A stretch of 17,776 nucleotides of DNA from an uncultured Clostridia bacterium. Its GTDB lineage: Bacteria; Bacillota; Clostridia; TANB77; CAG-508. The notes under the pieces were generated by a model that was given only the letters and a program-made list of their open reading frames with translations, searched no databases and was not told where the DNA came from. Both the position numbers and the translations under genes were made by a program. The stretch lies in assembly GCA_944389715.1 (NCBI GenBank), contig CALXNI010000071.1, positions 1 through 17,776 on the forward strand. Direction: 5' to 3'. Of the stretch, positions 1-9,700 are shown piece by piece; within the stretch, counting starts at the first letter, position 1; every line of letters starts with the position of its first letter.

Positions 1-216
1 CTGGGCGACCCTTAAATATTGATATGCGGGTCGCCGTGGGCGGCGACCCCTACAACGTTTGCAATTATTTTGTTTTGGGCGGACACAAGGCCCGCCCCTA
101 CAACGTTTGCAATAAATTTCGTATTTTCCGGACGGCAGATTGCCGTCCCTACATTTTTAAATTCTAATCTCCAATCTCCAACCTCTAATCTCTAAAAAAC
201 AAACTACAATTTATCT
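1..216. repeat. Palindromic intergenic repeat element, cut by the window edge
   Basis: A gene-free stretch made of three successive GC-rich hairpin modules in AT-rich DNA. The arms are 28-35/42-49 (GGGTCGCC/GGCGACCC), 77-82/92-97 (GGGCGG/CCGCCC) and 130-137/141-148 (GGACGGCA/TGCCGTCC). Each module ends in CCCTACA, and CTACAACGTTTGCAA follows the first two. The right end is CAAACTACAATTTATCT (200-216). Bases 1-64 recur in reverse complement at 14971-15030 with only a small indel, and the end at 200-216 matches the end of that element with one mismatch. It looks like a non-coding, non-autonomous repeat; no ORF or transposase is present. The left end lies outside the window. Confidence 0.75.
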
Positions 217-226
217 AACTATTTTA

Positions 227-255
227 TTTACAGAGCGATTTATTTAGTATATAAT
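227..255 (+). promoter_or_regulatory. Sigma-A promoter for glyA
   Basis: A -35 box TTTACA at 227-232 and a perfect -10 box TATAAT at 250-255 are separated by exactly 17 bases. The glyA start codon is about 30 bases downstream, with an AAGAGGTGAT ribosome binding site at 271-280. It lies just after the end of the palindromic element. Confidence 0.75.
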
Positions 256-285
256 GCTACTAAAATAAAAAAGAGGTGATTTTTT

Positions 286-1525
286 ATGCCAACTTTTGAG
301 AACTTAAAAAAAACTGATAAAGAAGTGTATGATGCAATAGAGAAAGAATTGCAAAGAGAACGTAATAAAATAGAATTAATTGCATCTGAAAACTTTGTAA
401 GCAATAGTGTAATGGAAGCTAATCGGAAGTTATATGACAAATAAATACGCAGAAGGTTATCCAAAGCATAGATACTATGGAGGATGTGAATGTGTAGATA
501 TAGTAGAAGAATTAGCAATAGAAAGAGCAAAAAAACTTTTTGGAGCAGAACATGCAAATGTTCAGTCTCACTCAGGAGCTCAAGCAAATATGGCAGTGTA
601 TTTTGCTGTTTTACAGCCAGGAGATAAAGTATTAGGAATGAATTTATCACATGGAGGACATTTAACACATGGTAGTAAAGTAAATTCATCAGGTAAATTA
701 TATGACTTTATTCCATATGGAATAGATAGTAAAACAGGTAAAATAAATTACGAAGAGCTAGAAAAACTTGCTTTAGAGAATAAACCAAAGTTGATCTTAG
801 CAGGAGCAAGCGCATATCCGAGAGAAATAAATTTTAAAAGAATTAGAGAAATTGCAGATAAATCAGAAAGCTTATTCATGGTAGATATGGCACATATTGC
901 AGGATTAGTTGCAGCAGGTTTGCACCAAAATCCTGTAGAATATGCAGATATAGTTACAACTACCACACATAAAACACTAAGAGGGCCAAGAGGAGGCCTA
1001 ATACTTTGCAAAGAAGAATATGCAAAGGCTATAGATAAAGCAGTATTTCCAGGAACACAAGGAGGACCACTAATGCATGTAATTGCTGCAAAGGCAGTGT
1101 GCTTTGGAGAAGCTTTAAAACCAGAGTTTAAAGAATATCAAAAACAAATAGTAAAAAATGCTAAGGTATTGTCAGAAGAATTATTAAAATACAATTTTAA
1201 CTTAGTATCTGGTGGAACAGATAATCATTTAATACTAATAGACTTAAGAAATAAAAACATAACAGGAAAAGAACTAGAAGAAAGATTAGATGATGTAGGA
1301 ATTACAGTAAATAAAAATTCAGTACCATTTGATACAGAAAAACCTACAATAACAAGTGGAATAAGAATTGGAACACCAGCAGTAACAACAAGAGGATTAA
1401 AAGAAGGAGAAATGGAAAAAATAGCTAAACTAATAAATATGACAGTAGAGAATTACGAAGATAAAAAAGAAGAAATAAGGAACGAAGTAGCTAAAATTTG
1501 TGCAGAATATCCATTGTATGAATGA
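286..1525 (+). CDS. glyA: Serine hydroxymethyltransferase, read through one +1 CGGA site
   Basis: PLP enzyme that interconverts serine and glycine while charging tetrahydrofolate with a one-carbon unit in the cytoplasm. The start ATG at 286 follows AAGAGGTGAT (271-280) at good spacing. The first 46 codons give a normal SHMT N-terminus (ELIASENFVS). At 424 an extra C precedes a Gly codon; skipping it continues as GSYMTNKYAEGYP and RYYGGCE, the family signature. Unshifted reading would stop at 442-444. The restored protein is 412 residues, the usual family length. The PLP-binding lysine is in TTTTHKTLRGPRGG at about residue 229 (codon 971-973). Stop is TGA. An AT-rich double hairpin follows. 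The family assignment is secure; the only oddity is the single inserted base. Confidence 0.95.
424..427 (+). other. CGGA +1 recoding site 1 (GlyA Gly47)
   Basis: In-frame CGG after codon AAT. Dropping C424 gives AAT GGA AGT (Asn-Gly-Ser), the conserved Gly-Ser before xxTNKYAEGYP. Zero-frame reading meets TAA at 442-444. Confidence 0.85.
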
Positions 1526-1539
1526 GATCGTGTGGACGT

Positions 1540-1598
1540 GAGGCCATAAAATTTCATAGATATGAAATTTTTGCCTCCTTCCTAGCGATTAGTGAAGG
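1540..1598 (+). terminator. Tandem hairpins between glyA and topA
   Basis: The first hairpin is GAGGC (1540-1544) plus AAAATTTCAT (1548-1557), a four-base loop, then ATGAAATTTT (1562-1571) and GCCTC (1573-1577). A second follows at once: CCTTC-CTA (1577-1584), loop GCGAT, TAG (1590-1592) and GAAGG (1594-1598). The 3' side of the first has a short T run but no long U tract after the outer stem. It could be a terminator for glyA or a processing or attenuation structure ahead of topA. The structure is visible; the role is inferred. Confidence 0.5.
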
Positions 1599-1637
1599 GA
1601 AATATATCAATAATTAAAACCAGAAAGGAAAAGACAC

Positions 1638-3622
1638 ATGAGTGATAAATTAGTAATAGTCGAATCTCCGGCAAAAGCAAATACAATAAAAAAATTCTTA
1701 GGAGGTAGTACAAAAGTAGTTGCCTCAATGGGACATATAAGAGATTTACCAAAATCAAAGTTGGGAATAGATACAAAAACATTTGAACCTCAATATATAA
1801 ATATAAGAGGAAAGGGAGATTTAATAAAAAGTCTTAAAAAAGAAGCAAAAGCTGCAAAAAAAGTATATATTGCAACTGACCCTGACCGTGAAGGAGAAGC
1901 AATAGCATGGCATTTATCAAATATATTAGATGTAGATAAATCTAAAATGTGCAGAGTAACATTTAACGAGATAACAAAAGATGCTGTAAAAAAAGCCATC
2001 CAAAATCCAAGAGATATAGATATGGATTTAACAGATGCACAACAAGCAAGACGTGTATTAGACAGAATAGTTGGATATAAAATAAGCCCTGTTTTATGGA
2101 AAAAAGTACAAAAAGGTTTATCAGCAGGTAGAGTTCAATCAGTAGCTGTAAAACTTATTGTAGATAGAGAAGAAGAAATAGAAAAATTTGTACCAGAAGA
2201 ATACTGGAATATTTATGCTACATTAAGCACTAAAAAACCTAAAAAAAGTTTTGAAGCTAAATTTTATGGAAAAGATAATAAGAAATTAGAAATTCATACT
2301 AAAGAAGAAGTAGATAAAATCTTAAAGGATTTAGAGAATGCAAAATATATAGTAGATGAGGTAAAAAAAGGTGAAAAGAAGAGAACACCTGCCCCACCAT
2401 TTACAACAAGTAAAATGCAACAAGAAGCATCACGAAAATTAAATTTTGCAATTAAAAAAACAATGCAAGTGGCACAGCGGTCTATATGAGGGAGTAAAAA
2501 TTAATTCAAAAGGAACAGTAGGACTAATTACCTATATGAGAACAGATTCTACTAGAATATCAGAAGAAGCAAGAACTGCAGCAAAAGAATATATAGAAAA
2601 TGTATATGGAAAAGAATATTATGAAAATAGATATTACAAAACAAAAGCAGATTCACAAGATGCACATGAGGCTATTAGGCCAACATATGTAGATTTAAAT
2701 CCAGATGAAATAAAAGAATCTTTAACAAATGACCAATATAAGCTTTACAAGTTAATATATAATAGATTTATAGCAAGTCAAATGTCAGCAGCTATTTTTG
2801 ATACTTTAGCAGTTAAAATTAATGCAAATGAATATAATTTTAGAGCAAATGGTCAGACAATTAAATTTAAAGGATTTATGACTTTATATGTAGAAACAGA
2901 AGATAATGAGAAAAAAGAAGAATTTTCAAAAATACCACCACTAGAGGAAAAACAAGAATTAAAAAAAGAGAAAATAGATTCAAAACAAAGTTTTACTGAG
3001 CCACCACCAAGATATACAGAAGCAAGTTTAGTAAAAGCATTAGAAGAAAAAGGAATAGGAAGACCAAGCACATATTCTCCAATAATAACGACTATTTTAG
3101 CAAGAAGATATGTAGAAAAAATTCAAAAACAACTTCATCCAACAGAACTTGGTCGAATAGTAAATAAACTATTAACAGAAAACTTTAGTGATGTAATAAA
3201 TGTAGAATTTACTGCTCAAATGGAAGAAGAATTTGATAAAATTGCTGAGCGGAAAAGAAAATTGGAAAAAAGTAATAGCAGAATTTTATGGACCATTTGA
3301 AAAAGTAGTAGAAAAGGTAGATAAAGAATTAGAACATGTAAAATTAGAATATGAAGTGTCTGATGTACCATGTGAAAAGTGCGGGAGAATGATGGTAATA
3401 AAATATGGAAAATTTGGAAAGTTTTTAGCTTGCCCAGGTTATCCTGAATGCCAGAATGCAAAGCCATATATTGAAACAATTGATATACCATGTCCAAAAT
3501 GCGGTGGAAAAGTACAAATAAGGAAAACAAAAAAGAGAAGAAACTATTATATATGTGAAAATAATCCAAATGGTGGATGTGATTATATTTCTTGGACAAA
3601 ACCAACAAAAGAAAATAAATGA
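1638..3622 (+). CDS. topA: DNA topoisomerase I (type IA), read through two +1 CGGN sites
   Basis: Relaxes negatively supercoiled DNA by cutting one strand. ATG 1638 follows AGAAAGGA (1622-1629). The N-terminal Toprim domain shows VIVESPAKA, MGHIRDLPKS and ATDPDREGEAIAWHL. The active-site tyrosine is in GLITYMRTDSTR (codon 2533-2535), and ALEEKGIGRPSTYSPI is also present. The C-terminus carries two four-Cys zinc modules, CEKCGR..CPGYPEC and CPKCGGK..CENNPNGGC. Two inserted Cs, at 2478 and 3250, each precede a Gly codon. Removing both gives 660 residues, close to usual clostridial length. Without the first shift the product ends at 2489 and lacks the catalytic tyrosine, so a working cell needs the shift. 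Stop is TGA at 3620-3622. Confidence 0.95.
2478..2481 (+). other. CGGT +1 recoding site 2 (TopA Gly281)
   Basis: In-frame CGG after CAG. Dropping C2478 gives CAG GGT CTA TAT GAG (Q-G-L-Y-E), matching the conserved AQxLYEG segment. Zero-frame reading stops at TGA 2487-2489. Confidence 0.85.
3250..3253 (+). other. CGGA +1 recoding site 3 (TopA Gly538)
   Basis: In-frame CGG after GAG. Dropping C3250 gives IAEGKENWKKVI, the usual sequence after FTAQMEEEFDKIA. Zero-frame reading stops at TGA 3298-3300. Confidence 0.85.
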
Positions 3623-3684
3623 AACTTTTTGCTCGGAGCGAAATTTCCATTATGAAACTTTTTGCTCCGAGCAAAATTTCCATT
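3619..3684 (+). repeat. Two tandem 33-bp repeats that also form a hairpin
   Basis: Two abutting 33-bp copies (3619-3651 and 3652-3684) differ at two positions. The cores GCTCGGAGC (copy 1) and GCTCCGAGC (copy 2) are reverse complements, so 3627-3639 pairs with 3664-3676 in a perfect 13-bp stem. The first copy overlaps the topA stop codon. A topA transcription terminator is plausible. The repeats also spell a 27-codon peptide (MKLFARSEISI repeated as MKLFAPSKISI), which I regard as incidental. Confidence 0.7.
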
Positions 3685-3710
3685 TTGCATAAAAAATCTT
3701 AAACCTGGCA

Positions 3711-3735
3711 AAAATATGTATAAATTACATATTTT
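3711..3735 (+). promoter_or_regulatory. Perfect 10-bp inverted repeat just before the glucan synthase RBS
   Basis: AAAATATGTA (3711-3720), spacer TAAAT, TACATATTTT (3726-3735). It abuts the AAGAGGTG ribosome binding site (3736-3743) and contains a possible -10 TATAAA (3719-3724), though I see no well-placed -35. It could be a repressor operator or a 5' UTR hairpin. Confidence 0.4.
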
Positions 3736-3750
3736 AAGAGGTGAAAGATT

Positions 3751-6700
3751 TTGAAATTAAAAGATTACAAGTATTTAAACATAAAAGGAGCAGTTTTAGA
3801 TAATTATCAATTGCAAAATTATATGGAGAAAATTGCAACAAATCATGATATAAAAAATAATTCACAAAAAAATACGTATCCTATTCCAAGATTAAAAGAA
3901 AATTTTAGATTTATTGAAAAGACTTATGAATTATTAAATGAGCATGTAAAAATGGGAATAGATATTCATTCTGCTGGTGAATGGCTTTTAGATAATTTTT
4001 ATATAATAGAGGAAACTTATAAAACAGTATGTTTAGAGCTAAATTTAAAAAAGTATAAGGAGTTTCCTGGAATTTCAAATGGTATATATAAAGGATATGC
4101 TAGGATTTATGTACTAGCATCAGAAATAGTTGCATATACAGATAATAAAATAAATGAAGAAATTTTAGCCCTTACAATTTCGTCTTATCAAAAAAGAAAA
4201 TTGCTTAGTATGGAAGAAATATGGAATTTATGGATTTTTTTAGAAATAGCAATAATAGAAAACATTAGAAATATATGTGAAAGAATATACTCTTCTCAAA
4301 TACAAAAATATAAAGTAGAAAACATAATAGAAAGACTAGTAGAAAAAAAAGAAATAAAAAGCCAAACATTTAGAAACTTAAAAAAAGAGACAAAACCTAA
4401 ATTATCATATAAAGAAATGAAATATCCATTTATTGAGTATATGTCATACAAATTAAAAAAATATGGAAAACAGGGTTTACCATATTTAGAAATATTAGAA
4501 GATCAAGTAAATAAAGTTGGAATGACAATATCAGAAGCTATAAAAAAAGAGCATTATGATATTGCTATTTCGAAAGTTTCTATAGGAAACAGTATATTAA
4601 GTTTAAAAGAGATTATAAGAGTAAATTTCTTAAGTTTATTCGAAGAAATTAATGGAGTAGAAGAAATACTAAAAAGTGATCCGGCAGATGTATACGATAA
4701 AATGGATTATAAAACAAAAGATTGTTATAGAAATGTAATAAAAAAAATATCAGAAGAAACAAAAATTTCTGAAATATATATTGCAAAAAAAGCAATTGAG
4801 CTATCAAACAGGTATACAGAAGCAGAAGATATAAAAAGGCATATAGGTTACTATTTAATATCTGAAGGAAAAGAAGAATTATTAGAAGCAATAGGAGTCA
4901 AAAGTACAAAAAGCATATCCAAAAAAACAAAGACAAGAAAATATATATTTGGAATTTATTTATTTACTAGTATACTAACAATATTAAATGGAGCCTATTT
5001 CTATTTTAAGTCTAAAAATCTAATAATATCTATTTTAACATTAATTATACTCTATATACCAATCTCAGAAATAGTTATACAATTAATAAATTATATATTG
5101 AGCAAGACTGTAAAGCCAAAACTTATACCAAAATTAGATTTTAGTAAAAATTTGCCAAAAAAATATTCTTCATTTGTTGTTATACCTACAATTATTAATT
5201 CTGCAGATAAAGTAAAAGAGTTAATAAAAAAATTAGAAGTTTATTATTTAGCAAATAAAAGTGAAAATCTGTATTTTGCATTACTTGGAGATTGTACATC
5301 ATCAAAAAAGAAGGAAGAAGAATTTGACGATGAAATTATAAGAACAGGATTAGAAGAAGTAGAAAAATTAAATAACAAGTATAAACAGAATTTAGAAGAA
5401 CTTCCTAAATTTCATTTCCTATATAGAAATAGAGTGTGGAATGAAGGAGAACAAAGCTATCTAGGATGGGAAAGAAAAAGAGGATTATTATGCCAATTTA
5501 ATGAATTTTTAGTAGACGGTATAAATAGTTTTAGGATAAATACAATTGTAGGGACGTTACCTATGGGCGACCTAGAGGATAAAAATACATTGCAAGCAAA
5601 TGTAGGTGCGGACACCTCTGCCTTTCCGCATAACATCAAATACGTAATAACTCTAGATTCAGATACAAATTTAGTTTTAGGAACAGCATTAGAATTAATA
5701 GGTGCAATGGCACATATTTTAAACAAACCAGTTTTGAATGACAAAAAGGATGCTGTAATAAAAGGACATGCAATAATTCAACCTAGAATAGGAATAAATT
5801 TAGAAGCTAGTAGAAAGAGCTTATTTACAAAAATCTATGCAGGAGCTCGGAGGAACAGACTCCTACACAAATGCTATATCAGATATATATCAAGATAATT
5901 TTGATGAAGGTATTTTTACAGGTAAAGGAATATATGATGTAGAAATATTCCATAAATTATTATCCAAAGAAATACCAGAAAATACAGTATTAAGTCATGA
6001 TTTATTAGAAGGAAATTATTTAAGATGTGGTCTTGCAACAGATATTTTGTTATTAGATGATTATCCTAGTAAATATAATACCTATTGCTTAAGGCAGGCT
6101 AGATGGATAAGAGGAGATTTTCAAATAAGTAAATGGCTAAAAAATGAAATAATAACAAAAAATGGAACCAAAAAAGAAAACCCTCTTCGGACTTCTTTCT
6201 AAATATAAAATATTTGATAATTTAAGAAGAAGCATTCTCCCAATTTCAATAATTACAAGTGTAATATTTGCTACAATATTTAAACTGGTTGCAAATATAA
6301 AAATATGGCAAATAATATTAGTTGGTTTTATATCATATGCTTTTCCAACAATACTAGATATTTTAAATTATATCATCTTTAAAGAAGGAAAAGATTCGAG
6401 ATTTATATATGCCTATAAAAGTTTTGTGCCAAATATTAATTCAATAAAATCTAGCCTTTTAAGGGGAATATTAGAAATTAGTTTTTTGCCACATAAAGCA
6501 TATATGTCGTTAAGTGCTATAGTAAAAACAATATACAGAATGAAAATAAGTAAAAAACATCTATTGGAGTGGCTTACAGCAGAAGAGGCAGAAAAACAAG
6601 CAAAAACAGATTTAATTTCATATTATAAATTTATGTGGCCAAATGTTGTGCTTGGTATCTTGTCTTTGATTTTTGGTTTTTTTGCAAAACAGATAACTGG

Positions 6701-9700
6701 TGTTATACTTGGAATTATATGGCTTCTTGCACCAATATTTGCTTGGAATATAAGTAAAGATATAAAACAAATTTCGGCAGTAGAAAAAATTTCAAAACAA
6801 GATAGAGAATATATTTTAGAAATAGGTAAAAAGACATGGCAATATTTTAAAGATAATATAAATGAAGAAAACAATTTTTTACCACCAGATAATTATCAAG
6901 AAGGAAGAGCAAACAAAATTGCACGGAAGAACGTCAACAACAAATATAGGACTTGGAATGCTAGCCGTAATTTCTGCATATGACCTAAAATATATAGAAT
7001 TAGAAGAGCTAATCGACACATTAAATAAAATGTTTAATACAATAACAAAGCTTCAAAAATGGAATGGACATTTATACAACTGGTATAATACAAAGACCTT
7101 AGAACCATTAATACCTAGATATATTTCTACTGTAGATAACGGAAATTTTATTGGATATCTATACACAACAAAACAATTTTTAATTGACACATTACAAAAA
7201 AATATCGAATTAAATACAAACTCTGTACGATCAGAAGACCATGATTATCCGCAAACAACACAAATTTCTCAAATGATACAAACAATAGATGATATAATAA
7301 ACAATACTGATTTTAGCATTTTATATGACCACAAGAAACACATATTTTCAATAGGGTTTGATGTAGAGCAAAATAAATTAACAAATTCTTATTATGATCT
7401 TCTTGCATCTGAAGCAAGGCAAGCTAGCTTAGTTGCAATAGCTAAAAAAGATGTTAGTCCTAAACATTGGCATGCTTTAAGTAGAACATTAACTAGTTTA
7501 AATAAATATAAAGGCTTAATTTCGTGGTCTGGAACAGCATTTGAATATTTAATGCCAAACATAAATATAAAGGAATATGAAGGAAGCTTGCTAGATGAAG
7601 CTTGCAGATTTTTAATTATGAGTCAAATGGAGTATGCTAAAAGACTTCGGATTACCTTGGGGAATATCAGAAGCGGCATTTAATCTAAAGGACTTAAATA
7701 ATAACTATCAATACAAGTCTTTTGGTGTACCATGGCTTGGTTTAAAAAGAGGACTTAGTGATGATATGGTAGTATCACCATACTCTGTATTTTTAAGTTT
7801 AAACTATGTTCCTAAACAAGCAATTATTAATTTAAAAGAATTAGAAAAAGAAAATATGTATGATAAATATGGATTTTATGAATCCATAGATTATACGATT
7901 TCAAGGTTAAAATATGGGAAAAAATACGAAGTAGTAAAAACATATATGGCACATCATCAGGCACTAAGTTTACTTGCGATTAATAATTTAATAAATAATA
8001 ATATATTAGTAACAAGATTTATGGAAAACCCAGAAATAAAAGCAGTAGATATATTACTTCAAGAGAGAATGCCCGAAAAAGCAATTATAACAAAGGAAAA
8101 GAAAGAGAAAGTAGAAAAAATAAAACCTAGAGATTATCAAAATTATATTGAAAAAGTATATAACAAAATAGAAACGAATTTAAATAGAACTAATACTATA
8201 TCTAACGGAACTTATACTATATTTTCAAAAGACAATGGGGAAGGATTTAGCAAATATAAAAATATATTAATAAATAGGTTTAAAGAAACAGCAGATTATA
8301 GGCAGGGAATATTATTCTATATAAAAAATGTTAGTAGCAAAAGAATTTGGGTAAACACTCCAATAGATGAAAACAATAGAGGAGATATTTATAAAACAAT
8401 ATTTGCACCAGAGCGAGATGAACTTGTAAGAACTGATGCAAATATAGAAACTACAACAAAAATAATAGTTTCCCCTGATGATTCAGTAGAAATAAGAAGA
8501 CTAGAATTAAAAAATAATGGTACAAAGGAAGAAACTTTAGAAATAACTAATTATTTTGAGCCAGTATTATCAAAACCAGCTCAGGATTATGCACACATGG
8601 CTTTTAACAACTTGTTTTTAACCTTTAAAAAGCTAAAAGATGACGAAATATTAATAAAAAGAAAAAAAAGACAGTCAGATGAAAAAGACATATATCTAGG
8701 AGCATGCCTTTATACAGAACACGAAACAATAGGAGAGCCTGAATTTGAAATAGATAGAGAAAAATTTTTTGGCAGAAAATTAGAGCTAATTCCAGACATG
8801 GTAAAAGAATCAAGACCATTTTCGCAAAACATGGGATTAGTAACAGATCCAGGTTTAGCAATGAAAAGAACAGTAAAGATTATGCCTGGAGAAAAAATAA
8901 CTTTAGATTTACTAATATGCGTAGCTAATGAAAAAGATGAGGTAATTAGACTATTAGAAAAATATAAAAATACAAAAATAATTACAAAAACCTTTGAACT
9001 TGCACGTGCAAAGGTAGAAGCAGAGACTATATATCTAGGACTAAAAGGTGAAGATTTAGAAAAATATCAAAAATTACTCTCATATATACTTTTGAACAAT
9101 CCACTAAAAAAGCTTAAATTAAACAGCTTACCAAAAAGAATTTATTCTCAAAGCAAATTATGGAAATATGGCATATCAGGAGATTTACCAATAATTTTAG
9201 TGGAAATTGAAGATTTAAATGACATGTATGTAATACAAGATATACTAAAAGCATATGAGTTTTTTAGGAGCAAAAATATAAAAACAGATTTAGTAATTTT
9301 AAATAAAGAAGAAAATTCATACGACCAATATGTAAATTATGAAATAGAAAATGCAATAATGAATAAACAAATGGAATTTTTAAAAAACCAATATGGAGGA
9401 ATATTTATTATAAATTCTTATCAAGTAGAAAAAGAAGATTTAGATTTATTAGAATTTAAGGCAAATATTGTAATAGATTGTAAATTAGGAGATATAAAAA
9501 CACGGAATACAAGATTTAGAAGAAGAATACCTAAAAACAATAAAAAATATTGGTTTAGATGCAAAGGTAGAATATGTATTTTATGATAATATACAAACTA
9601 GTATAAACATGGATATGTTAAACTTAAAATATAACAATGAATTTGGAGGATTTTCTGAGGATGGATTAGAATATACAATAAGACTAGAAAAAGACAATAA

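Noticed and set aside
3216..3683. Antisense ORF of 155 codons opposite topA and other long minus-strand ORFs
   Set aside because: They mirror strongly coding + strand frames, are Leu/Phe/Ile-rich as expected from AT-rich antisense, have no ribosome sites and show no family motif.
3619..3684. CRISPR array
   Set aside because: Only two abutting repeats with no spacers and no cas genes.
3619..3702. A 27-codon peptide gene over the tandem repeat
   Set aside because: It has no ribosome binding site, its sequence is only the repeat unit translated, and the DNA better fits a hairpin. Its CGG is therefore not counted for or against the recoding rule.
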